Origin: an uncultured Oscillibacter sp.
Lineage (GTDB): Bacteria; Bacillota; Clostridia; Oscillospirales; Oscillospiraceae
Length of the DNA: 64,000 nt
Direction: 5' to 3'
NCBI GenBank assembly: GCA_910583695.1
Contig: CAJTZL010000001.1
Span: 1 to 64,000 of the forward strand
Both the position numbers and the translations under genes were made by a program. The notes beneath the pieces were generated by a model, which worked only from the letters and a program-made list of their open reading frames with translations, searched no databases and was not told where the DNA came from. Shown here in pieces: positions 50,285 through 57,787 of the stretch (its first letter is position 1; every line of letters begins with the position of its first letter).

Positions 50285-51169
50285 TCAATAGGAAAATCTT
50301 CCTTCCGCCACCCGCCGCAGGTGCTCCCCGTAGGGGGATTTCCCGTAAAGCGCGGCGGCCTCCAGCAGTGCGTCCTGGTCAATCCAGTCGGCCTGATAGG
50401 CAATTTCCTCCGGCGCCGAAATCACCACGCCCTGGCGGTTCTGCACTGCCTCCACAAATACGGCGGCCCGCATCAAGCTGTCCACCGTGCCGGTGTCCAT
50501 CCAGGCGAAGCCCCGGCCCAAGACCTGAACCCGGAGGCGGTCCTCCTCCCAATACAGGCGGTTCAGGTCCGTGATCTCCAGCTCCCCCCGGGAGGAGGGC
50601 GTCAGCCGTCGGGCCAGCTCCGCCGCCCGGCCATCGTAAAAGTAGAGGCCGGTGACGCAGTAGTTGGACCTGGGCTGCCGGGGCTTTTCCTCCAGGGAGA
50701 GGATGCGGTAGTCCCGGTCAAACTCCACCACGCCGAACCGCTCCGGGTCCCGGACGTAATAACCGAAAATGGTGGCCCTGCCGTTCCGGGCGTTTTCCGC
50801 CGCCGTTCGCAGGCTCTTGCGGAACCACCCGCCATAGAAAATGTTGTCCCCCAGCACCATGGCGCAGGGCTCGCCGCCAAGGAACGCCTCCCCAATCAGG
50901 AAGGCTTGGGCCAGCCCCTCCGGCCGGGGCTGCTCCGCATAGGAAAGGCGGATGCCGAAGTGGCTCCCGTCCCCCAGCAGCGTCTGAAACCGGGGAAGGT
51001 CCTCCGGCGTGGAGATCAGCAGGATATCCCGAATCCCCGCCAGCATGAGGGTGGAGAGGGGGTAATAGATCATGGGCTTGTCATAGATGGGCAGCAGCTG
51101 CTTGGACACCACCGCCGTCAGCGGATAAAGACGCGTGCCGGAGCCTCCGGCCAAAAGAATGCCCTTCAT
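50285..51169 (-). CDS. rfbA: Glucose-1-phosphate thymidylyltransferase
   Basis: 294 aa from ATG 51169 (GGGAGG upstream; the longer frame to 51310 lacks a site and overlaps the aminotransferase). Signature sequences: GILLAGGSGTRLYPLTAVVSKQLLPIYDKPMIYYPLS-type with K-Q-L-LP-I-YDKPM, ISTPEDLPRFQTLLGDG, YAEQPRPEGLAQAFLIGEAF, VLGDNIFYG and WMDTGTVDSLMRAA. It makes dTDP-glucose. No rfbC or rfbD is adjacent, which argues against rhamnose and for an amino sugar. Confidence 0.97.
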   Translation of the reverse strand: MKGILLAGGSGTRLYPLTAVVSKQLLPIYDKPMIYYPLSTLMLAGIRDILLISTPEDLPRFQTLLGDGSHFGIRLSYAEQPRPEGLAQAFLIGEAFLGGEPCAMVLGDNIFYGGWFRKSLRTAAENARNGRATIFGYYVRDPERFGVVEFDRDYRILSLEEKPRQPRSNYCVTGLYFYDGRAAELARRLTPSSRGELEITDLNRLYWEEDRLRVQVLGRGFAWMDTGTVDSLMRAAVFVEAVQNRQGVVISAPEEIAYQADWIDQDALLEAAALYGKSPYGEHLRRVAEGRFSY

Positions 51170-51182
51170 GGCGGTCCTCCCT

Positions 51183-52289
51183 TCACTTCCGGCAGCACAG
51201 CACAAGGCCGCAGATTTCATCCACCGTCTCCGGCGGCAGGTCGCCGTACAGCGGCAGACACAGCACCTGACGGCTGGCCCGCAGCGCCTCCGGGGTCTCT
51301 TCCGGGTCAAAGCGCCCTTGAAAACAGGGGAAGGCGTTCGTCAGGGGATAAAAGTACTTCCGGGCCATGATGCCCCGTTCCCCCAGCGCCTCCTGCACCC
51401 GGTCCCGGTCCGCGCCGAAACGACTCTCGTCAAACAGAACGGGAAAGTAGGCGTGGTTGGGCTGAACCTCCGGCTGGAGGGCTCTCAGGCGCAGGCCGGG
51501 GACGCCCTGGAGGCGGTCCCGGTAGCGGGCCATCACCCGGCCCCGCTTCTCCAGCTCCTCCGCCACATGCCGCAGGTTGCAAAGCCCCATGGCCGCCCGG
51601 AACTCGTCCAGCTTGGCGTTTCCCCCGGAACCCGTCACATTCTCCGGGCCCTCCAGGCCAAAGTTCTTCAGCCAAGCCAGCCGTTGGCCGAAGGCCTCGT
51701 CCCGAAAGCAGGCCCCGCCGCCCTCCAGGGTGTGGAAGACCTTGGTTGCATGAAAGCTGAAACAGGAAACGTCGCCGAAGGCCCCCGCCCCCCGGCCCTT
51801 GTACCGGGCTCCGAAGGCGTGAGCGGCGTCGTAAAGAACCTTCAAGCCGTGCCGCCGGGCAATGCCGCCGATGGCCTCCACGTCGCAGAAATTCCCGTAG
51901 ACGTGAACGGGCACAATCGCGCAGGTCCGCTCCGTAATCAGCGGTTCGATCTTCGCCGGGTCCATGGTCAGCGTCTCCGGGTCCACATCGCAAAATACCG
52001 GCGTCAAGCCGGAGCGGACAATGGCCTGGGTGGTGGAGGCGAAGGTGAAGGGCGTGGTGATCACCTCTCCCTCAAGCTCCAGCGCCTGCAGCGAAAGCTC
52101 AAGGGACAAATGCCCATTTGTCAGCAGGTCCATGCGGGGCGCGTCCAGATAGGCCGCCAGCTCCTCCCGCAGCCGTTCATGCTTGGCTCCCATATTGGTC
52201 AGCCACCGGCTGTCCCACAGGTCCCGAATCTCCTCGCAGTACTCCGAAAAAGGGGGCATGGCGGAACGGGTTACGTGAATCGGCCGCAT
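51183..52289 (-). CDS. dTDP-4-keto-6-deoxyglucose aminotransferase (VioA-like DegT family)
   Basis: 368 aa from ATG 52289 (AAAGGAGG upstream). It has the DegT/DnrJ fold: FSEYCEEIRDLWDSRWLTNMGAKHERLREELA, NGHLSLELSLQAL, ITTPFTFASTTQAIVRSGL, YDAAHAFG and the PLP lysine in CFSFHATKVFHTLEGGG. The N-terminal SRWLTNMG/SRHLTNxG pattern is that of VioA/RffA-like 4-aminotransferases. With rfbA and rfbB directly downstream it should give dTDP-4-amino-4,6-dideoxyglucose (viosamine) or the galacto isomer. That amine would be the acceptor for the acyl module. Confidence 0.9.
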   Translation of the reverse strand: MRPIHVTRSAMPPFSEYCEEIRDLWDSRWLTNMGAKHERLREELAAYLDAPRMDLLTNGHLSLELSLQALELEGEVITTPFTFASTTQAIVRSGLTPVFCDVDPETLTMDPAKIEPLITERTCAIVPVHVYGNFCDVEAIGGIARRHGLKVLYDAAHAFGARYKGRGAGAFGDVSCFSFHATKVFHTLEGGGACFRDEAFGQRLAWLKNFGLEGPENVTGSGGNAKLDEFRAAMGLCNLRHVAEELEKRGRVMARYRDRLQGVPGLRLRALQPEVQPNHAYFPVLFDESRFGADRDRVQEALGERGIMARKYFYPLTNAFPCFQGRFDPEETPEALRASRQVLCLPLYGDLPPETVDEICGLVLCCRK

Positions 52290-52316
52290 TGCAGGCCCTC
52301 CTTTCAAAACATTGAT

Positions 52317-53132
52317 TCATCCGGACAAAAGCCAGTCCAGGTCCAGCTCCCAGGCCGCCAAGCGGATGTCCGGCTTTACCCGCTCGCCGTGAAAGTCGCT
52401 GCCGCCGGTGACATGGAGACCATATTTCTCCGCCAGACCCAGGTAAAAGGCCGTCTGCTCCGGCGTGTGCCGGGGATAATAGCACTCCAGCGCCTCCAGG
52501 CCCCAGTCCCGAAGCTGCCGGACCAGCGCCTCCAGCACCTCATCCTCCAGTCCCATCTGGTAGGGGTGGGCCAGGGACGCCTTCCCGCCGGCGGACCGGA
52601 TTGCCTCCAGGCAGGTCCGGGCCTCCGCCTTGAATCGCTGCACCTTCTGGTGGTACTCCGCCGTATCCAGGTAGCGGTCAAAGGCCTCTCGGTTTGTCTC
52701 CACAAAGCCCCGGCGGACCATAGCCTGGGCGAAATGAGGCCGCCCGATGATGTTCCCCCCGGAGACTGCCTCCACCTCCTCCAGAGTCAGCTCGCAGCCC
52801 CTCTTCCGCAGGAACTCGAGAATCCGGAACTTTCGTTCGTCCCGTCCGGCTTTGAACCTGCCGCACAGCTCCGTCAGCGCCGAAGGGCCGGTAGAAACGC
52901 AGTAGCCCAGAATGTGAAGGTTTTCATATTCCGCCGCGCCCAGCTCCACGCCCGGAAGGACCCGGAGGCCCAGGGCCTCTCCGGCGTTTCCCGCCTCCGT
53001 CAGGCCCTCCAGGGTATCGTGGTCCGTCAGGGCCAGAACGTCCATTCCCCGCTCTTTGGCCAGCCGGACCAGCTCCCCGGGGGAATACTGCCCGTCGGAG
53101 GCCGTGCTGTGGGTGTGCAGATCCGCCGTCAT
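52317..53132 (-). CDS. PHP-domain phosphoesterase (YciV/RNase AM-like)
   Basis: A 271-aa PHP protein with all metal motifs: ADLHTHSTASDG (HxH), LALTDHDTLEGL, LPGVELGAAEYENLHILGY, AGGKASLAHPYQMG and VTGGSDFHGERVKP. The layout and length match YciV/TrpH (5'-3' nucleotidase/RNase AM and related phosphatases). It is unusual inside a sugar cluster; a phosphatase role on a sugar phosphate or nucleotide is possible. It overlaps the epimerase gene at 53129 by 4 bases, so it is co-expressed. Confidence 0.9.
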   Translation of the reverse strand: MTADLHTHSTASDGQYSPGELVRLAKERGMDVLALTDHDTLEGLTEAGNAGEALGLRVLPGVELGAAEYENLHILGYCVSTGPSALTELCGRFKAGRDERKFRILEFLRKRGCELTLEEVEAVSGGNIIGRPHFAQAMVRRGFVETNREAFDRYLDTAEYHQKVQRFKAEARTCLEAIRSAGGKASLAHPYQMGLEDEVLEALVRQLRDWGLEALECYYPRHTPEQTAFYLGLAEKYGLHVTGGSDFHGERVKPDIRLAAWELDLDWLLSG

Positions 53133-54202
53133 GCTCCGTCTCCTTTGTCCAATTCCCGCAGAATATCAATCGTCTCCCGGATGCCGGTCCGGATGTCATA
53201 AGCCGCCTGCCAGCCCAGGGCCCGGAGCCTTGCTCCGTCCAGGAGCGCCTTACCAGCGGTGGAATAGCCCCGCTTTTCCGTTTCATCGGGCAAATCAAAG
53301 ACCACTTTCGTCCCCGCGTGCTCCGCCGCAATCGCCGCCAAGTCTTTCAAGCGGATATCCGAACGCCGGTCCGCCAGATTATAGGCCCGTCCGGTTTCTC
53401 CGGCGGTCAGCGTCCAGAGGATTCCCAGGACCGCGTCAAAGGCATGGGCATAGGAGTATAGCTGATTTCCCGCACTTTTCAATACGATGTCCTCGCCCCG
53501 AACGCTCTTTTTGATGAACTGGGCGACGGCCTTGGAGTCCGTCCAGCGCATGGTGGGGCCATAGCACCGAGGCAGGCGGATGATTACCGCATCCACATCC
53601 CGTTCGGCGATGTACGCCTGGCAAAGCGCCTCGCTGACCCGCTTTGCCTCCGGATAGCCCGCCCGCAGAGTGTTGCAGTCCAGATAGCCGCAGTCGGCCT
53701 CGGTGAAGGTCTCCGTATCGCCTCGGTTCTCTCCGTAAATCTCCACGCTGGACAGCAGCAGGAAACGGCTTCCCGGCGTCCCGGCCGCGCAGTCTAAGAG
53801 GTTCCGGGCCCCCATCACATTGGAGAGAATCGTGTTCACCGGCTCCGTGGCATAGGCCACCGGATGCGTGGTGCTGGCGGCATGAATCCAATAGTCCGGC
53901 GCTTCCGGCAGCGGCCCCAGAGGCCGGCCGACGTCCTGCTCCAGAAAGACGAAATCCTTCCGCCACCGGGAAAACCGTTTTTCCGCCGCCGGGCGATTGC
54001 GGCCCGCGGCCAGTATCCGACAGCGGCGCTCCGGCGGCAGCGCCTCGTTTCGAAGCATCACGGCGTCCGTCAGGAGGCACCCCAGCATCCCCGCCGCACC
54101 GGAGAGGTACAGGCATCTCCCCTCCAGCCGGTCCCAATGGGGAAACGCCTCCGCCAGCCGGTCCAGCATGGCAAGATAGAGCCGGTTTTCCAAACGTTCC
54201 AT
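53129..54202 (-). CDS. NAD-dependent epimerase/dehydratase
   Basis: 357 aa from ATG 54202 (AGGTGAGG just upstream); the frame also allows GTG 54211. The extended SDR has RCLYLSGAAGMLGCLLTDAVML, WIHAASTTHPVAYATEPVNTI, LSSVEIYGENRGDTETFTE, YPEAKRVSEALCQAYIAE (YxxxK equivalent Y-P-E-A-K) and IRLPRCYGPTMRWTDSKAVAQFIKK. It is of the type found beside IspD/TarI-like cytidylyltransferases in glycan clusters, as here, with which it has a short spacing. Substrate unknown: a CDP-activated sugar or alditol is likely. Confidence 0.85.
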   Translation of the reverse strand: MERLENRLYLAMLDRLAEAFPHWDRLEGRCLYLSGAAGMLGCLLTDAVMLRNEALPPERRCRILAAGRNRPAAEKRFSRWRKDFVFLEQDVGRPLGPLPEAPDYWIHAASTTHPVAYATEPVNTILSNVMGARNLLDCAAGTPGSRFLLLSSVEIYGENRGDTETFTEADCGYLDCNTLRAGYPEAKRVSEALCQAYIAERDVDAVIIRLPRCYGPTMRWTDSKAVAQFIKKSVRGEDIVLKSAGNQLYSYAHAFDAVLGILWTLTAGETGRAYNLADRRSDIRLKDLAAIAAEHAGTKVVFDLPDETEKRGYSTAGKALLDGARLRALGWQAAYDIRTGIRETIDILRELDKGDGA

Positions 54203-54211
54203 ATTCCTCAC

Positions 54212-54928
54212 CTACTTCAGCCAGCCGTCCCGTTCCATTTTCATGTAGGTTTTGAACAGCTCGAAATCGTCCCTGGTGGTCAGCTTGATGTTCTTGTCGG
54301 ACCCGGCGGCAAAGTAGAGCCGCTCCCCCAGGTCCGTCATCAGCGTGTTGGCATAGGTGGACGCCTGTATGCCGATTCCCTCGGAAAAGGCCCTTTCATA
54401 GGCCCACAGCAGCTTGTCATACCGATAGGCCTGGGGCGTCGACACCCGACGGAGGGTGTCCCGGGGAATATAGCGGAGGGTGGACGCTCCGTCTTCCGTT
54501 ACAAAAATCTGCTCATTGTAGGGCAGAGAGGTTACGGCATTTCCGTGTTGCCGGCACTTTACCAGCACGTCTGTCAGCACAAAATCCTCTACCATGGGGC
54601 GGATGCCGTCGTGAATCACCACGATGTCCTCCGGCCCGCAGATCTCCCGCAGAGCAAATACGCCGTTGCGAATGGACTCCTGGGCAGTCTCCCCGCTGGG
54701 CGTCACCCACCGGAGCTTGCCGATGTTGAACTGCTTGGCATAGGCCAGAAGCATCTCGCTCCAGCCCTCCAGGCAGACCACCTCAATGGCGTCAATCTCC
54801 TGGTGCTGCTGGAAGCCCTCCAGCGTGTAGATGATCACCGGCTTGTCGTAGACATTCAAAAACTGTTTCGGAATCTCCTGGCCCATCCGGTGGCCCTTGC
54901 CCCCGGCGATGATTACGGCAATGTTCAT
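54212..54928 (-). CDS. IspD/TarI-family cytidylyltransferase
   Basis: A 238-aa nucleotidyltransferase: AVIIAGGKGHRMGQEIPKQFLNVYDKPVIIYTLEGFQQH, IVVIHDGIRPMVEDFVLTDVL and RRVSTPQAYRYDKLLWAYERA with TDLGERLYFAAGSDKNIKLTT. These are the conserved steps of IspD and of TarI (ribitol-5-phosphate cytidylyltransferase). The cluster context with an epimerase and a kinase-like protein favours a TarI-type role, making a CDP-activated alditol or sugar, over the isoprenoid enzyme. Confidence 0.88.
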   Translation of the reverse strand: MNIAVIIAGGKGHRMGQEIPKQFLNVYDKPVIIYTLEGFQQHQEIDAIEVVCLEGWSEMLLAYAKQFNIGKLRWVTPSGETAQESIRNGVFALREICGPEDIVVIHDGIRPMVEDFVLTDVLVKCRQHGNAVTSLPYNEQIFVTEDGASTLRYIPRDTLRRVSTPQAYRYDKLLWAYERAFSEGIGIQASTYANTLMTDLGERLYFAAGSDKNIKLTTRDDFELFKTYMKMERDGWLK

Positions 54929-54940
54929 ACGCGGCCCCTC

Positions 54941-55477
54941 TCACAGCCCAAATTCCGCTGCCAGCCGATTTACAATCGCCTCGGGAGTCTCCTCCCCGTC
55001 GTTCTGAATCACCACATGGGAGTGCCCCGGCTCGTCATAGGGCAGGTCCACACCCACCACGTTCTTCGTGCCGGAGGAGTACAGCTTCTTCTGGTCCCGG
55101 CGGTACAGGGTCTCCCGCGTGACCTTGACGTAAATCTCCCGGTAGTTTTCAATGTGCTCCCGATTCCACCTCCGGACGTCGGAATACATGGAGATGCTGC
55201 ACACCACCACATCCCTGCCCCCGTCCGCCAGCTCCTTGCACGTTTGGAACGTGTTGTACGCGCCCGCCCGCCGGGCCTCCGTGGTATAGCGGTCCTCTTT
55301 CAAAATGGCGCCGGTCTTCACGCAGAAATCCCCCGCCGCGCCCCGGAGCTGGTCCCCGTCAAAAAGAACCGCGTCGGGGCTCCGCTCCTTCAAACGCTCG
55401 TAAAACAAGCTGCCGATGGTCGTCTTCCCCGCCCCGGCCAAGCCGGTGAAAAAGTAGACGGTTCCCGTTTCTTTCAC
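54941..55477 (-). CDS. CysC-like P-loop kinase (adenylylsulfate kinase family)
   Basis: A 178-aa kinase with Walker A FFTGLAGAGKTTIGSLFYERL, VLFDGDQLRGAAGDF, RRAGAYNTFQTCKELADGG and VVCSISMYSDVRRWNREHI. The family fold and D-G-D-x-(L/V)-R motif are those of CysC. No ATP sulfurylase, PAPS reductase or sulfotransferase gene is seen nearby. CysC relatives in capsule clusters can phosphorylate other nucleotides (for example the CDP-amidate kinase of the Campylobacter phosphoramidate pathway). A sulfation or phosphoramidate role is therefore open. It starts with GTG using GAGGGGGA at the end of the previous gene. Confidence 0.85.
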   Translation of the reverse strand: MKETGTVYFFTGLAGAGKTTIGSLFYERLKERSPDAVLFDGDQLRGAAGDFCVKTGAILKEDRYTTEARRAGAYNTFQTCKELADGGRDVVVCSISMYSDVRRWNREHIENYREIYVKVTRETLYRRDQKKLYSSGTKNVVGVDLPYDEPGHSHVVIQNDGEETPEAIVNRLAAEFGL

Positions 55478-55479
55478 TC

Positions 55480-55653
55480 CTATGTATCCCCCTCGTCGGT
55501 CTTGTCCAAAATCTCCAGAACCTCCGCCTGTAAAAAGGCAAAGCCCTTTTGCAGCGTCGCCCGCCGCCGGTCCGTACAGCTGTCACCGGCGGAGACCTCC
55601 GCCAAATCCAGCATCCGCTCCAAAAGATACTGCGCCCGGTCCAGATCCTCCAT
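55480..55653 (-). CDS. Small hypothetical protein, 57 aa
   Basis: Unrecognised. Start ATG 55653 follows GGGAAG by 7 bases; ATG 55671 just after the upstream stop is an alternative. The sequence is helical and acidic (MEDLDRAQYLLERMLDLAEV, FLQAEVLEILDKTDEGD), with no membrane segment. It lies between the 674-aa flagellin-proximal gene and the CysC-like kinase, whose ribosome site lies within its 3' end, so translation of the two is linked. Possibly a small adaptor or chaperone. Confidence 0.5.
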   Translation of the reverse strand: MEDLDRAQYLLERMLDLAEVSAGDSCTDRRRATLQKGFAFLQAEVLEILDKTDEGDT

Positions 55654-55672
55654 AGCAATTCTTCCCATCATC

Positions 55673-57697
55673 TCAGTGATACAGCGGCTGTTCCAGCAGG
55701 GCAGGGTCCGGCTCCAGCTTCCGCATGAAGCACAGGGGCTGGCCGTTCCGGTTGACGAATCGAAGGCCCGACATCAGCGTCCGCGCATGGCTCAGCCGCT
55801 TTTCCCGGAAGGAAGCCACAAACTCCTCCAAGACCGCCGCCCGGGCCTCCTCTACCTTTTCCGGAGTAAAGTCCTTTTCTTCACTGCTCAAATCCAGGTT
55901 GTCAAACACGGACTTCCAGGTAGCCCGGATATAGGCGTCCATTGTGGTGAAGCCGGAGAGCAGCTCCTCCACCTTCGCCTCGTCCACCGGCGCGCCGTCG
56001 TAATAGTGGAAGTCGTACCCATATTGCGCATAGGCATCCCGGAGGAAGTACTCGATAAAGTACCGCTCACTGTCGTTGACAAAGTCATCATAGGTCCGGT
56101 AAACCGGGGCGGGGTCAAAGCCCACGTCGTTCCCCGGGGTAAACGGCGTTCCGTCGGCTTTTTTTCCGCCCTCGGAGCAATAGGTCATGCTCTGCGTATA
56201 GGGCAGGTCCAGAAAGGCCGCCAGAACTGTGAAGGTAGCCTTGGGATTCAGCTTCCCATCCTCAAAGCGGACCAGAATGCTGTCCTTATACAGCCGGTTC
56301 TCCGGGTCGACCATGAAGCTGCGGTTGAAAATGCGCTCGGAAATGACGTCGCTGACTGCGTTCCTCGTCACCTTCTCCCCCGCCGCCAGCCGCTGCTCCT
56401 GCTGCAGTGAGTAGTAATACATGAACCGCACGCTGGCCGCGTGGCTGGTGGTAAAGCGGCGCAGGGGCGTGAAGGTCTTGATATACCGGAACCCCCGGAG
56501 GAAGGGCGACTGATCAATCTCATTCAGCCGGTCTGCATCCAGAACCGTGTTTCCCTTGGGGTCCGTAATCAGCTTGTACACGATGTTATCCACATGGGGC
56601 TGAAAAAACACTGCCGGGACGATCCGGGAGGACCAATCCAGCCCTGAGACCGCCATGGGGGTCTGGAGGTAAGCGGCCACCATTACGTCCTTCAGGGTGC
56701 GGCTCTTCATCCGGTACAGCTCCTCCACGATCTGGGGCTTCCAGCCCTCAAACCGCTCCAGGGCGTCCTGCAAGCTCAGGGCCTGATTCATGGCCTCCGC
56801 AAACTCGCTGATCTGCTTGTCCAAATCCTCCACCATCATGGAGGGCAGAACCAGCAGATTCGGATGGTCGTCAAATATCTCGTTGAAGAAGTCGCCGCCG
56901 TTATGGCTGGAGAGCTGGGTATGCCAGATCAGCCGCTTGATCTCCCGCACGGCAAAGGGCTTCACGGGGTACCGGCTGTAATCAACGCCGAAGCGCTCCT
57001 TGAAATCAATGGGATACTGGGCCAGCTCATCCCCGATCAGGAATACCAGCTTTTCCTCCTCCAGCAGAGGCTTCATATTCAGGCACTGCAAATAAGCGCA
57101 GAAGAACTCCCAGTCGGCGTAGTGGAGATATACGTGGTTCTCCCGGCCAACATCCTCGCTCCTGCGCACATTATCGTTCAAATATTCCAGTTCATACTGG
57201 CTGTAAACGCCGTCTGCCAGAATGGGCTTTTCCAGGTCCTTGAAAAAGTTCCGGCCGACAACAGGATTTTTAAAATTGATATAGTCTCCAAACCGCTGCC
57301 GGTCCGGATAAAAGGGCACATAGCCGTTGTCGTCGTAGGGGAAAAAGCAAATGGGCAGCTTCTCAAAGGGCAGAAAATCGTTTCGAAACAAATAGGGGTA
57401 TTTTTTCAGCAGGCGGCAGTTCCGTTCATAGCGCTTTTTCAGTTCCTTGACGTTGGGCTCATAAAAGGCCCCGGTCATCAGGGACAGCACCTCCTCCCGG
57501 AAGTGTCCCTGGTTATAAAGCTCCCGGAAGCAGGTATAGGAGATTCGGTAATCTCCCCCGGATTGAAGGATATAAACCGCCGCCTCCAGCCGTTCGGCGG
57601 GGTCCTCTTCCTGGTGAATCACCAGCGCATAGGCGGTCTGGGCCTCCTCCACGCTGTTCACTGCGGCCAGCTTCCGCGCCAGTTCTATGGTTTTCAT
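55673..57697 (-). CDS. Large uncharacterised protein directly downstream of flagellin, 674 aa
   Basis: Start ATG 57697 with GGGGGG upstream. I do not recognise a family. The first 90 residues look helical and TPR-like (RKLAAVNSVEEAQTAYALVIH, AAVYILQSGGDYRISYTCFREL). The rest is aromatic-rich: LLKKYPYLFRNDFLPFEKLPICFFPYDDNGYVPFYPD, FCAYLQCLNMKPLL, VFLIGDELAQYP, HTQLSSHNGGDFFNEIFDDHPNLLVLPSMMVEDL, FVNDSERYFIEYFLRDAYAQYGYDFHYYDGAP. No signal peptide or transmembrane helix. The IGD...S-HxGGDF...D-HP spacing has the feel of a transferase that binds a phosphorylated cofactor, such as a sulfotransferase, and the CysC-like gene is nearby, but this is only a guess. First gene of the island behind the flagellin terminator. 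Confidence 0.75.
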   Translation of the reverse strand: MKTIELARKLAAVNSVEEAQTAYALVIHQEEDPAERLEAAVYILQSGGDYRISYTCFRELYNQGHFREEVLSLMTGAFYEPNVKELKKRYERNCRLLKKYPYLFRNDFLPFEKLPICFFPYDDNGYVPFYPDRQRFGDYINFKNPVVGRNFFKDLEKPILADGVYSQYELEYLNDNVRRSEDVGRENHVYLHYADWEFFCAYLQCLNMKPLLEEEKLVFLIGDELAQYPIDFKERFGVDYSRYPVKPFAVREIKRLIWHTQLSSHNGGDFFNEIFDDHPNLLVLPSMMVEDLDKQISEFAEAMNQALSLQDALERFEGWKPQIVEELYRMKSRTLKDVMVAAYLQTPMAVSGLDWSSRIVPAVFFQPHVDNIVYKLITDPKGNTVLDADRLNEIDQSPFLRGFRYIKTFTPLRRFTTSHAASVRFMYYYSLQQEQRLAAGEKVTRNAVSDVISERIFNRSFMVDPENRLYKDSILVRFEDGKLNPKATFTVLAAFLDLPYTQSMTYCSEGGKKADGTPFTPGNDVGFDPAPVYRTYDDFVNDSERYFIEYFLRDAYAQYGYDFHYYDGAPVDEAKVEELLSGFTTMDAYIRATWKSVFDNLDLSSEEKDFTPEKVEEARAAVLEEFVASFREKRLSHARTLMSGLRFVNRNGQPLCFMRKLEPDPALLEQPLYH

Positions 57698-57714
57698 CGA
57701 GTCCCCCCTTTTAC

Positions 57715-57749
57715 AGAGAAAGGGGGGGCGGGCCGAGGCCCGCCCCCCC
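57715..57749 (-). terminator. Flagellin terminator
   Basis: GGGGGGGCGGGCC (57722-57734), loop of 2, GGCCCGCCCCCCC (57737-57749): a perfect 13-bp G+C stem 38 bases after the flagellin stop codon, followed on the minus strand by TTTCTCT. The T tract is short, so some read-through into the island is possible. Confidence 0.8.
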
Positions 57750-57787
57750 ATAAAAATGCCGTAGTACCTGCGTTTTCAGCTGTCGGA

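Noticed and set aside
54941..55477. CysC-like gene as evidence of sulfate assimilation
   Set aside because: No ATP sulfurylase, PAPS reductase or other sulfur genes are nearby, so a housekeeping sulfur role is not supported by context.
53864..56410. Plus-strand open frame of 848 codons
   Set aside because: Antisense shadow of the epimerase, cytidylyltransferase, kinase and 674-aa genes; low-complexity His/Arg/Pro/Leu translation.
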